Source: GCA-958296115 sp965222445 (GTDB lineage: Bacteria; Chloroflexota; Dehalococcoidia; Lucifugimonadales; CAJWER01). Taken from it: DNA of 64,000 nt. Where the stretch lies: NCBI GenBank assembly GCA_965222445.1, contig CBDCTY010000002.1:744001-808000 (forward strand). Direction: 5' to 3'. Positions 17,684 to 26,723 of this stretch are shown here, one piece after another. A program made the position numbers and the translations under genes. The notes under the pieces were generated by a model that was not told the origin of the DNA, searched no databases, and saw nothing but the letters and a program-made list of their open reading frames with translations. How positions within the stretch are numbered: the first letter of the stretch is position 1; every line of letters starts with the position of its first letter.

Positions 17684-19117
17684 ATGCTCGCTATCAGGTT
17701 CACGTTCACGGCCAACCGCTACCACGCGACCCAGTGGGGTAGGCACGTCAACGAGGGCGTCCCCGAGTGGCCGCCGTCGCCGTGGAGGATACTGCGCGGG
17801 ATCGTCGCCACATGGCGGCGCACGCTGCCGGACATTCCGCCTGCCCGAGTCGAACCCATACTTTCTGCGCTGGCGTCGGAGTATCCGAAGTTCCACCTGC
17901 CCCCGGCGTCCACGGGACATACTCGTCACTACATGCCTTACAACGAGGGGACGAGAGAGCGAACAACGCTGGTGATAGACTCGTTCGTCGCCATAAAGCC
18001 AGGCGCTCCCCTCTTCGCCGTTTGGCCGAATGTGGAGTTGGACACACAGCAACGGAGTGACCTGGAGCGCATCCTCCACAACATGCCGTACTTGGGACGC
18101 GCCGAGTCGTGGGTGGATGCCGAGCTCACCCCGGAGCGTCCCGAGCCCAACTCCTACGCGCTGGACAATGGCGCGCTTCCGGACTTGGAAGTGGTCCGGG
18201 CGCTTGTCCCTCACAGGCACATTGGGCTGAAGGACTTGGAGGTGGAGACGTCTACTCTCCGGGGCGACGGGCGCATAGACCCGGAAGGGGCACACTGGTA
18301 TCCGTATGTCCGCAGGCGCGACTGCTTCACGGCGTTCCGAACCGCGCAGCCACGGCAACCGGCTCGCGGCGAGGGGGCCACCGTAGTCCGGTTCGCGCTG
18401 TCTGGCAAGGTCTTGCCGATGGCTTTCGACACTCTGCGGTGGGGCGAGGTGGCACGGCAGGCCGCGATGTCCCAGTACGGCAGTCAGAACGGCGGAGCAA
18501 CATCCGAAGCCCTGTCAGGGAAGGACAAATCAGGAAAGCCTCTACAGGGACACCCGCACGCTTTCTATTTGCCCACGGACGATGACGGCGACGGGCGCCT
18601 CGACCATCTTACGGTCTGGGCGCCGGGTGGCCTGGACGAAAAGGAGTTCTTGGCCGTTGTTTCGGTGCGGGAGCTCAATCGAGGCGGTGGGCGCGACCCG
18701 CTTCAGTTGGCGTACCAAGCGCGCGGAAGTGAGGAGGATTTCGTTGGCGTATCGGCCCTGTTCGACAAGAGTAAACGGTGGCGGTCACTGACTCCTTACG
18801 TTCTCACGCGTCATCGCAAGCGCGATTCGGACAGCCCTGGGGAGCAGATCGAACGCGAGATCGCCCTTCGCTGGCCTGACAGAAGGCTCAGGTCTGCGAG
18901 GCTGAAAGGCCCGCGAACGCGGATAGAGCCTATACAGTCGGGAAGTTCGCATGGGTTCAGGCCGTTTGACTTCTTCACGTACCGGCAAGGCGGAGGGTCC
19001 AACGCGGGCGGAGCTTTCAACTTCGAGCTGGAGTTCGAGGAGTCGGTCCGCGGCCCCATCGCCCTCGGTTTCGCTTGCCACTACGGCCTGGGGCTTTTCG
19101 TCCCATCTCGTGATTAG
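17684..19117 (+). CDS. csb2: Type I-G CRISPR Csb2 (Cas5-Cas6-like, GSU0054)
   Basis: This 477-residue protein is Csb2, a fusion-like subunit that supplies the Cas5 role in Cascade and Cas6-type crRNA processing in type I-G. The N-terminal signature RYHATQWGRHVNEGVPEWPP and the SPWRILRGIVATW helix are unmistakable. The C-terminal half has the conserved HPHAFYLPTDDDGDGRLDHLTVW block, with candidate catalytic histidines, and a glycine-rich end (YRQGGGSNAGGAF). It starts 6 bases after the csb1 stop. Roles are from family knowledge; the catalytic residue cannot be assigned from sequence alone. Confidence 0.93.
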   Translation: MLAIRFTFTANRYHATQWGRHVNEGVPEWPPSPWRILRGIVATWRRTLPDIPPARVEPILSALASEYPKFHLPPASTGHTRHYMPYNEGTRERTTLVIDSFVAIKPGAPLFAVWPNVELDTQQRSDLERILHNMPYLGRAESWVDAELTPERPEPNSYALDNGALPDLEVVRALVPHRHIGLKDLEVETSTLRGDGRIDPEGAHWYPYVRRRDCFTAFRTAQPRQPARGEGATVVRFALSGKVLPMAFDTLRWGEVARQAAMSQYGSQNGGATSEALSGKDKSGKPLQGHPHAFYLPTDDDGDGRLDHLTVWAPGGLDEKEFLAVVSVRELNRGGGRDPLQLAYQARGSEEDFVGVSALFDKSKRWRSLTPYVLTRHRKRDSDSPGEQIEREIALRWPDRRLRSARLKGPRTRIEPIQSGSSHGFRPFDFFTYRQGGGSNAGGAFNFELEFEESVRGPIALGFACHYGLGLFVPSRD

Positions 19118-19236
19118 CGAACTGCGCCCACCACGAATCCCGGTGAAAGCATGTCCTAAAGCGGCTTGAAGGAATCGGGGCGGCGCTTTCATACTATGTC
19201 CTGGTGCGGATTGTATGGGGACGTGTGGAGGCGCCG

Positions 19237-19527
19237 ATGCGCAGGACGTATATCGTCTGCTATGACATTGCAGACCCCAAGCGTCTCAGAAACGTCTTCA
19301 AGAAGATGCGGGCGTGGGGCGACCACCTCCAATTCTCGGTCTTCGAGTGCCAGCTCAGGAGCGTGGACCTAGTACGCCTGCGGGCTGATCTGGCCGAAAT
19401 TATAAACCACGACAAGGACCAGGTGCTGTTCGTCGATCTGGGCCCCTCCGAGGGTCGCGGCGACCGAGTGATAACCGCCCTCGGCAAGCCCTACGTTCAC
19501 ATAGACGCGCCGCTCATTGTCGTCTAG
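19237..19527 (+). CDS. cas2: CRISPR-associated endoribonuclease-fold protein Cas2
   Basis: This 96-residue protein is Cas2, the dimeric partner of Cas1 in spacer integration. The hallmark first strand YIVCYDIADPKRLRNVFKKM carries the conserved Asp, followed by QFSVFECQL and the strand QVLFVDLG. A longer frame begins at 19204, but ATG 19237 with GGAGG 6 bases upstream gives the normal N-terminus. Here cas2 precedes the cas4-cas1 fusion, whereas in the Geobacter-type I-G operon cas2 follows it. It is 119 bases after csb2 and 87 before cas4-cas1. Confidence 0.93.
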   Translation: MRRTYIVCYDIADPKRLRNVFKKMRAWGDHLQFSVFECQLRSVDLVRLRADLAEIINHDKDQVLFVDLGPSEGRGDRVITALGKPYVHIDAPLIVV

Positions 19528-19614
19528 CATGGGAGGCGGTACGATGGACGTTCGGCGGCGCTCATTTCCGCACCTTAACAACCGAATAGCCGGAAGGCAG
19601 GGGAGGACGGGAGA

Positions 19615-21390
19615 ATGACCGCTCAGCCTGCCGTCGAAACGCCTGCCCGCCGTTCATTGCCCGACTACCTGCCCGCGCGGATGATCAACGAGCATGTCTA
19701 CTGCCCTCGCCTGTTCTACTTCGAGCAGGTGGAGGGCGTGTTCGTGGACAACGAGCATACGGTCGAAGGCTCGGTCCAGCACAAGCGTGTCGACAAGGAG
19801 GGCAAGTCGGCCCCCAGGCCGGAGGAAGAGTCTGAAGAGCCGGTGGTGGTACGCTCGATCACCCTGTCGTCGGAAGAGCACAAGGTGATCGCCAAGCTGG
19901 ACTTGGCGGAGTTTGACGGTGGGAAGGCCACGCCGGTCGATTACAAGCACGGCCGCCCGATGAAGTCGGACGATGGCGTGGGTGTCTGGCCGAGCGACCG
20001 CGTCCAGATGGCCGTCCAGGGGCTGGTGCTGCGAGCCAACGGCTACCGAAGCGACGAGGGCGTGGTCTTCTACCACGAGACACGGCAGAGGGTGCGGGTC
20101 CGGTTCGACGACGAGACGATGGGCTGGGCTGAGAAGGCGATTGCCGAAGCGTGGGAGACGGCGGCGACTACCGAGATACCTCCGCCGCTGGTCGACTCTC
20201 CCAAGTGCCCCGGCTGCTCCCTGGTCGGCATCTGTATGCCGGACGAGACTTGGAATCTGCGTTCGCACGACGGCAATGGCGGGTCGGGTCAGTTAAAGAT
20301 GTTCGAGACCGGCCCAAGTGTCCCAGACATTCCCCAGGAGAAAGCGACTAGGCTGCTCGTGGCCCCACGAGCGGAGCTGCGGCCCCTCTACCTGAACTCT
20401 CCGAAGCTGCGGGTCGGCAAGTCCGGGGGCGTCCTGCGCATCAAAGAAAGGGACAAGGTGGTGCAGGAGGCCCGCATCAACGAGATATGCCAGGTCAACC
20501 TGATGGGGGCCGTGCAGATCAGCACCCAGGCCGTGCAGGAGCTATGCCGGGAGGAGAAGCCGATCTGCTACTTCTCGCAGGGCGGCTGGTTCTACGGCGT
20601 GACGACGGGTCTGGGCACGAAGAACGTGTTCCTGCGCCGGGCGCAGTTCCGCCTTGCAGAGGAGGAGTGGTTCTGCCTGCGTCTCTCCAGGAGGCTGGTG
20701 TCGGGCAAGATTCGCAACCAGCGTACGATGCTGCTGCGGAACCACATTGAGCCGCCTGAGTCGGACATGCGAGAGTTGAAGCGCATCGTCGGACGCGCCG
20801 AGGCGGCGGAGTCGCTGGACGAGCTGCTGGGCCTGGAGGGCTGGGCGGCACGGATATACTTCGGGCTGTTCGCGGGAATGGTGAAGCGTGAACGCGATGG
20901 GGAGGTCGAGGAGGGATTGTCTTTCGACTTCGCGGCGCGGAATCGGAGACCGCCGCGCGACCCGGTGAACGCGCTGTTGTCACTCGGCTACAGCCTGCTG
21001 GCCAAGGATCTCACCGTCGCCTGCTACGCTGTCGGCTTCGATCCGATGATTGGATTCTATCATCAGCCCCGTCACGGCCGTCCCGCCTTGGCGTTGGACC
21101 TGATGGAGCCGCTTCGCCCGTTGATTGCAGACTCAGCGGTGCTGAGCGCCGTGAATACGAAGATGGTCTCGGAGCGTGACTTCGTGACGGCGGGACAAGC
21201 CGTATCGCTTACACCTGGAGGACGGAAGGGCTTCTTCCGTGCCTACGAGTCCCGCATGGAGACGCTTGTAACGCACCCGTTCTTCGGATACCGTGTCAGC
21301 TATCGCCGACTGCTGGAAATACAAGCGCGCCTGCTTGCCAAGACCTTGCAGGGAGAACTGGGTGAGTACCCGGTTTTCGTGACGCGATAG
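19615..21390 (+). CDS. cas4-cas1: CRISPR adaptation fusion Cas4-Cas1
   Basis: This 591-residue fusion joins a Cas4 nuclease (about residues 1-225) to Cas1 (about 245-591). Cas4 has CPRLFYFEQVEG with the first cysteine, a RecB-type PVDYKHGRP motif, and the CPGCSLVGIC cluster that with the first Cys can bind Fe-S. Cas1 shows E408 (LLGLEGWAA), H483 (GFYHQPRHGRP) and E498 (LALDLMEPLRP) as the metal-binding active site. The fusion trims and orients prespacers by PAM, then integrates them with Cas2. ATG 19615 follows a GGGAGG site. The array begins 174 bases after the stop. Confidence 0.95.
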   Translation: MTAQPAVETPARRSLPDYLPARMINEHVYCPRLFYFEQVEGVFVDNEHTVEGSVQHKRVDKEGKSAPRPEEESEEPVVVRSITLSSEEHKVIAKLDLAEFDGGKATPVDYKHGRPMKSDDGVGVWPSDRVQMAVQGLVLRANGYRSDEGVVFYHETRQRVRVRFDDETMGWAEKAIAEAWETAATTEIPPPLVDSPKCPGCSLVGICMPDETWNLRSHDGNGGSGQLKMFETGPSVPDIPQEKATRLLVAPRAELRPLYLNSPKLRVGKSGGVLRIKERDKVVQEARINEICQVNLMGAVQISTQAVQELCREEKPICYFSQGGWFYGVTTGLGTKNVFLRRAQFRLAEEEWFCLRLSRRLVSGKIRNQRTMLLRNHIEPPESDMRELKRIVGRAEAAESLDELLGLEGWAARIYFGLFAGMVKRERDGEVEEGLSFDFAARNRRPPRDPVNALLSLGYSLLAKDLTVACYAVGFDPMIGFYHQPRHGRPALALDLMEPLRPLIADSAVLSAVNTKMVSERDFVTAGQAVSLTPGGRKGFFRAYESRMETLVTHPFFGYRVSYRRLLEIQARLLAKTLQGELGEYPVFVTR

Positions 21391-21563
21391 GGCTGCGAGC
21401 AGCGAGGCGGCGTCCAGACCCCAAGGAGCGCTCGCGCTCCCATAGGCAAGGCGCCTACTGGAGGGAGGATGTCCGATAGACGCTTCGAAAACCACCCAGC
21501 TCTACGTGCCGCTCGCGTAGGGCCGTCGCGGGGCGGAGCCCAAGGCAGCGAGAGCGCAAGCCA
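21391..21563 (+). promoter_or_regulatory. Putative CRISPR leader
   Basis: The 173 bases between the cas4-cas1 stop and the first repeat are the expected leader if the array is read rightward. The region is not AT-rich, which is unusual for a leader. It holds a small palindrome (GGAGCG/CGCTCC near 21425-21440) and a sequence resembling part of the repeat (GTCGCGGGGC near 21523). Confidence 0.5.
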
Positions 21564-22482
21564 CTATCCGCGACCTGACGGTCGCGGCCCCATTGAAGCA
21601 CGAGGTCGCCCTGTCCACCGGATGCCAGCATTTCGAACTATCCGCGACCTGACGGTCGCGGCCCCATTGAAGCGCGGGAGTAGCAGGATTCCCCGTAGCC
21701 ATCCCAGAATCTATCCGCGACCTGACGGTCGCGGCCCCATTGAAGCGACGTGGATTGACGGGACTGCGAATGGGTCACCTATCACTATCCGCGACCTGAC
21801 GGTCGCGGCCCCATTGAAGCTCGCCGGTGTGGGCGGTCCCTACTCGACCGCTTGGCTATCCGCGACCTGACGGTCGCGGCCCCATTGAAGCGGGGCGCAC
21901 GTTGTCGTTCAAGTAGGGCTGACCGACTATCCGCGACCTGACGGTCGCGGCCCCATTGAAGCATACAGGCCTGTCTCTATCCGCTTGATTATCACGTCAC
22001 CTATCCGCGACCTGACGGTCGCGGCCCCATTGAAGCGTCATTCTGTTCCTCCTTGCTGTCGGCCGTCTAGACGTCTATCCGCGACCTGACGGTCGCGGCC
22101 CCATTGAAGCCTGCTGACGCTCCCCACGGACGGCGTGCTGGAGAGCGGCCTATCCGCGACCTGACGGTCGCGGCCCCATTGAAGCCGGCACGTCGATGGT
22201 CCAGAATACCTCACTGCCTCGGGCTATCCGCGACCTGACGGTCGCGGCCCCATTGAAGCAACGAGTTGCGCGTTGTGATCACGCCGCTTGTTGGCGTCCT
22301 ATCCGCGACCTGACGGTCGCGGCCCCATTGAAGCCGAGCTGCTGGAGAGCGTTAGGACGGCGAACGGGGTTGCTATCCGCGACCTGACGGTCGCGGCCCC
22401 ATTGAAGCGATGTACTTCTCGGAGACTCTCACGCCGTCTCCCTCTACTATCCGCGACCTGACGGTCGCGGCCCCATTGAAGC
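21564..22482 (+). CRISPR. CRISPR array, 13 repeats and 12 spacers (type I-G)
   Basis: Thirteen 36-bp repeats start at 21564, 21638, 21711, 21785, 21856, 21927, 22001, 22075, 22150, 22224, 22299, 22373 and 22447. Each begins CTATCCGCGACC and ends CCCCATTGAAGC; all copies read identically. An internal palindrome CCGCGACC/GGTCGCGG with a TGAC loop provides the crRNA hairpin. Spacers are 35-39 bp, mostly 38, and all differ. The ATTGAAGC 3' end, typical of type I repeats read in the sense direction, and the upstream cas genes indicate rightward transcription. The last repeat is not degenerate. Confidence 0.98.
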
Positions 22483-23128
22483 ACGTGCTGCTCGTCGAAC
22501 CCCCCGGCAGCAGACGTCGCAGATATTACTACGTGGTCGCCAGTACGTGGGACAGTCGTTTACTCAAACTGCGCACGATTCCCAATACGCCAACTGAGTA
22601 CCCGACGTGGAGATCACTTTGGTGTGAAGAGGATTTGAGGGGAGTGGATTCCGCATTCCGTAGTTTCGGGGTCCCCGATAACGGTGACCTTCGGCTCGGC
22701 GTTGAGAACGCTAAGCAAGTTGGTGGTCACCGTCACCAGGATAAAAGAAGCATCAGTTGTCCCTCCCCCCTTGTGGTATGAGGACAGTATAGCACGTTGG
22801 ATATTCTGACCGCAGCGAGCTGCATCACGCGACGGTGACCTCAAGCCCGACCCGGCTGACAAGTTGGCAAGGTCGATTGCCGGGTCCCTGGTCAAATTCA
22901 CATGCCGCTGGAGACAGACTACAATAAGGTACCACCTGAGGAGCTGGGTAGGTACAAACCCCCGTAGTGGTCTCGCCACCCGCTGTCAATCGGATAGGTG
23001 ATATCCGCGTATGTCGGTATCCGTTTGTGCCCATGACACCTGTAGCGCAGCCGGAGACGTTCGGCTAGGAACCTGTCACTCGACTTCCCCTACGTGGGAG
23101 TGGCACAATGTAGTCTGTGAGGTCCCTC
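22483..23128. other. Non-coding region after the CRISPR array
   Basis: These 646 bases carry no convincing gene. The last 36-bp repeat is followed by unique sequence with no further repeat copies. The base composition is more AT-rich than the flanking genes. A minus-strand frame at 22614-22979 has a few protein-like stretches but no ribosome site and was not called. The promoter of the restriction operon should lie near 23050-23120. Confidence 0.5.
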
Positions 23129-26100
23129 ATGGAGAATCGCTTCTTCGAACAACCCATACTCAACTCCCCTTACGAGTACCCTGCGAAGCACTGGGAGCTT
23201 GATGATCAGGGCCAGCCGACCCAGCAGATCATCGAGAACCGGCGCGGCGCGGAGTTCATCACCCCCATCCCAAAGCCCAGGAAGCGAAGGGCGGATAAGC
23301 ATCAGCAAGCATTCGTCATCGATGAGGGCAAGGGGCTGTCCACGCAGGAGCAGCAGTACGACGTCACGGCGATGGTGAATGAGATTCGCCGTCAGGTCGA
23401 CCAGTGGAGAGAGCTGCGCAACCCCAACGACTGGCGCGTCACGCCCGAAACCGCTCGCCTGCTCCAGCATTGGCGACACCACGACTTCAGCGACATCCAG
23501 CCCTTCTTCTGCCAGGTAGAGGCGGTTGAGACGGCTATTTGGCTGACCGAGGTTGCGCCCAAGTCCGGGCAGGTCGGAAGGCGTCTCCTCGACCGCCTCG
23601 CCAACGCCAATAACGACGCCAACCCGGAGTTGTCGCGCCTGGCGCTGAAGCTGGCCACCGGCGCGGGCAAGACCACCGTCATGGCCATGATCATCGCATG
23701 GCAGACCATCAACGCCGTCCGGCACCCGAACAGCAGGCGCTTTACGCGGGGCTTCCTGGTAGTGGCACCGGGCATTACGATCAAGGATCGGCTGCGCGTG
23801 CTTCTGCCCAACGACCCGGACAGCTACTATGCCAGTAGGGAGCTGGTGCCCAGGGACATGCTCGCGGACATCGAGCGTGCTAGGATCGTCATCACCAACT
23901 TCCACGCACTCATGCTGCGTGACCGTATGGAGCTTTCGAAGGGCGGGCGCGCGCTCCTACAGGGCCGGGGGGCCGAGTTGGATACAGTGGAGACCGAGGG
24001 TCAGATGGTCCAGCGCGTCATGCCCGATCTCATGGGTATGAAGAACATCTGGGTGCTGAATGACGAGGGACACCACTGCTACCGCCACAAGCCAGGCGAG
24101 GACGTAGAGGGCACTCTGAAAGGCGACGATAGGAAAGAGGCCGAGAAGAACAACGAGGCCGCCCGCGTGTGGATATCAGGGCTGGAAATCGTCAAGCGCA
24201 GGACCGGCGTCAGGCAGGTTGTCGACCTGTCAGCGACTCCCTTCTTCCTGCGAGGCTCCGGCTATGCCGAGGGCACCCTGTTTCCTTGGACGGTGAGCGA
24301 CTTCTCGCTCATGGACGCCATCGAGAGCGGCATCGTCAAACTGCCCCGCGTGCCGGTGGCTGACAACATCCCAGGCGGCGACATGCCCAAGTACCGAGTA
24401 CTGTGGGAGACCATCCGCGGTGACATGCCCAAGAAGGGCCGGGGCGCAGCTAAGGGGGCTCTCGACCCACTTAGCCTGCCGGTGCAGCTCCAGACCGCTC
24501 TGGAAGCCCTCTATGGGCACTATGAGAAAACCTACGAGTCCTGGGACAAGGAAGGAATAACCGTCCCGCCCTGCTTCATAGTAGTCTGCAACAACACCTC
24601 CACTTCCAAGCTGGTCTACGACTACATCTCCGGCTTCCACCGTGAGAACGAAGACGGGTCCAAAACCCTGGAACAGGGACGACTTGCCCTGTTCCGAAAC
24701 TTCGATGACTACGGCAACCCGTACGCCGTACCCCGCACGGTCTTGATAGACAGCGAGCAGATCGAATCCGGCGATGCGCTGGACAGGAACTTCCGCGAAA
24801 TGTCCGCCGATGAGATCGAGCGCTTCCGTAGGGAGAGGGTGGCGCGCACAGGCGACGCCCGCGAAGCAGAGAACATCACCGACCATGACCTTCTCAGGGA
24901 GGTGATGAACACGGTTGGCAAGGAGGGCCGCCTTGGTCAATCCATCCGCTGCGTCGTGTCCGTCTCCATGCTCACCGAGGGTTGGGACGCCAACACCGTC
25001 ACGCACGTTCTTGGTGTGCGGGCATTCGGGACTCAGCTTCTGTGCGAGCAAGTCATTGGCCGCGCCTTGCGCCGACAGTCATACGAGCTCAACGACTGTG
25101 GTCTGTTCGATGTCGAGTACGCTGATGTGCTCGGCGTACCGTTCGACTTCACGGCGAGGCCCGTAGTCGTTAAGCCCCAGCAGCCTCGCCAGACGGTTCA
25201 GGTCAAGGCAGTACGGCCCGAACGGGATCGTCTCGAAATCCGGTTCCCCAGGGTCTCGGGCTATCGTACCGATCCGCCGAGGGAAGAGCTCGCAGTGGAG
25301 TTCACGGACGACTCACGCCTCGTGCTAACGCCGGAGCTGGTAGGGCCATCGACGACAAGGAACGAGGGCATCATCGGCGAAGGCGTCGATCTCAACTTGG
25401 TGCACACCGGGGATCTCAGGCGCTCAACCTTGCTGTTCCACCTAACTCAGCGACTGCTCTACACCAAGTGGCGTGACTCAAACGAAGACCCCAAGCTGCA
25501 TCTCTTCGGCAGACTCAAGGGCATCGTCAGACAATGGGTGGACGGCTACTTGGTCTGCAAAGGCGGGACCTATCCAGCCCAGCTCATGTACCAGGACTTG
25601 GCGGACAGGGCGTGTGAGATCATCACGGCCGCCATCACCAACAATCGCGCCAATGGGTATCCCGTGAAGGCGCTGCTTGATTCATTCAACCCGACCGGCT
25701 CGACTGCTCACGTGAACTTCAGCACGTCCAAGCCGAGCCACTGGGAAACGGACTCTCGCAAGTGTCACGTGAACTGGATCGTCCTCGATAGCGACTGGGA
25801 GGCGGAGTTCTGCCGGGTGGCCGAGGCTCACTCCAAGGTGAGGGCTTACGTCAAGAATCACAATCTGGGCCTAGACGTGCCGTACCGCTCCGGCTCCACT
25901 TCACGCACCTACATCCCCGACTTCATCGTCCAGGTAGACGACGGATGTGGGGAAGACGACCCTCTTAACCTTGTCGTTGAGATCAAGGGCTACCGGAACG
26001 AGGACGCCAAGGCGAAGAAGCTCACCATGGAGACGTACTGGGTCCCCGGCGTGAACAACCTTCGCCAGTACGGACGGTGGGCCTTCGCAGAGTTCACGGA

Positions 26101-26269
26101 CGTTTACGACATGGAAGCCGGGTTCGACGGCCTGGTACAGAGGTTTGTGGGGGGATCCGGCATTCCGGACTACAGCGCTCTCAGCGCCAAGGAGTTGCTC
26201 GCGTCCTGCCCCATTGACGAGGAGTACTTGGTCCGGCCTCGCGAGTTCCCGAGAGAGATCGATTTTTGA
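23129..26269 (+). CDS. BPTD_3080-like type III restriction subunit (SF2 helicase plus PD-(D/E)XK nuclease)
   Basis: This protein of 1046 residues is a Res-type restriction subunit. Walker A is in LATGAGKTTVMAMII (about residues 178-192), the DEAD-like box is LNDEGHHCYRH, followed by SATPFFLRGSG and a helicase C-terminal block (LTEGWDANTVTHVLGVRAF, QVIGRALRRQ). Near the C-terminus, IPDFIVQVDD then VVEIKGYRNE form a PD-(D/E)XK nuclease motif. ATG 23129 is chosen because GAGG lies 7 bases upstream; a GTG at 23117 is possible. Its stop overlaps the TTG start of vapC by 4 bases. It works with the methyltransferase at 26724. Confidence 0.88.
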   Translation: MENRFFEQPILNSPYEYPAKHWELDDQGQPTQQIIENRRGAEFITPIPKPRKRRADKHQQAFVIDEGKGLSTQEQQYDVTAMVNEIRRQVDQWRELRNPNDWRVTPETARLLQHWRHHDFSDIQPFFCQVEAVETAIWLTEVAPKSGQVGRRLLDRLANANNDANPELSRLALKLATGAGKTTVMAMIIAWQTINAVRHPNSRRFTRGFLVVAPGITIKDRLRVLLPNDPDSYYASRELVPRDMLADIERARIVITNFHALMLRDRMELSKGGRALLQGRGAELDTVETEGQMVQRVMPDLMGMKNIWVLNDEGHHCYRHKPGEDVEGTLKGDDRKEAEKNNEAARVWISGLEIVKRRTGVRQVVDLSATPFFLRGSGYAEGTLFPWTVSDFSLMDAIESGIVKLPRVPVADNIPGGDMPKYRVLWETIRGDMPKKGRGAAKGALDPLSLPVQLQTALEALYGHYEKTYESWDKEGITVPPCFIVVCNNTSTSKLVYDYISGFHRENEDGSKTLEQGRLALFRNFDDYGNPYAVPRTVLIDSEQIESGDALDRNFREMSADEIERFRRERVARTGDAREAENITDHDLLREVMNTVGKEGRLGQSIRCVVSVSMLTEGWDANTVTHVLGVRAFGTQLLCEQVIGRALRRQSYELNDCGLFDVEYADVLGVPFDFTARPVVVKPQQPRQTVQVKAVRPERDRLEIRFPRVSGYRTDPPREELAVEFTDDSRLVLTPELVGPSTTRNEGIIGEGVDLNLVHTGDLRRSTLLFHLTQRLLYTKWRDSNEDPKLHLFGRLKGIVRQWVDGYLVCKGGTYPAQLMYQDLADRACEIITAAITNNRANGYPVKALLDSFNPTGSTAHVNFSTSKPSHWETDSRKCHVNWIVLDSDWEAEFCRVAEAHSKVRAYVKNHNLGLDVPYRSGSTSRTYIPDFIVQVDDGCGEDDPLNLVVEIKGYRNEDAKAKKLTMETYWVPGVNNLRQYGRWAFAEFTDVYDMEAGFDGLVQRFVGGSGIPDYSALSAKELLASCPIDEEYLVRPREFPREIDF

Positions 26270-26706
26270 CGTATCTGCTCGATACCAACGTGATCTCGGA
26301 GCTACGCAAGGGCGACCGCTGTGACGCCAACGTGACGGCTTGGTACGCAGGGGTGGAGGAAACTGACATATTCCTTAGCGTATTGGTGCTTGGTGAGTTG
26401 CGCAGAGGCATTGAGCGGATACGGAGGCGTGATCCGCAGCAGACCGTCGTTCTGGAACGCTGGCTCGAAGAGACCGCTCTGAGGTTCGCCGGTCGGATAA
26501 TGCCCGTCGACGACATGATTGCCGAACTCTGGGGGAGAACATACTATGTGCGCAACGCCCCAGTGGTCGACGGCCTGCTGGCTGCCACCGCCATGGCGCA
26601 TGATATGACCCTTGTAACTCGTAATGTCTCGGACGTTGAAGGGTTGAGTGTACGAGTGCTCGACCCTTTCAGCGGAAACGACAACTCGCACGAACTAGTC
26701 CAATAG
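26266..26706 (+). CDS. VapC-like PIN domain toxin, no antitoxin visible
   Basis: This 146-residue PIN-domain protein has the ribonuclease acidic set: D in LLDTNVISEL, E in LGELRRGIER, D in VVDGLLAATAMAHD, and the TRNVSD segment. Such toxins cleave tRNA or rRNA and are usually preceded by a VapB-type antitoxin. Here the preceding gene is the 1046-residue restriction subunit; the TTG start overlaps its TGA (TTGA). No small antitoxin frame was found on either side. The C-terminus is about 12 residues longer than typical VapC. It may be regulated by the restriction proteins or by an unlinked antitoxin; this is inference. Confidence 0.88.
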   Translation: MTYLLDTNVISELRKGDRCDANVTAWYAGVEETDIFLSVLVLGELRRGIERIRRRDPQQTVVLERWLEETALRFAGRIMPVDDMIAELWGRTYYVRNAPVVDGLLAATAMAHDMTLVTRNVSDVEGLSVRVLDPFSGNDNSHELVQ

Positions 26707-26723
26707 AGAGGGCAACCACTTTC

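Noticed and set aside
22614..22979. Minus-strand 121-codon frame after the CRISPR array
   Set aside because: No ribosome site, no recognisable domain, and uneven composition; only parts look protein-like.
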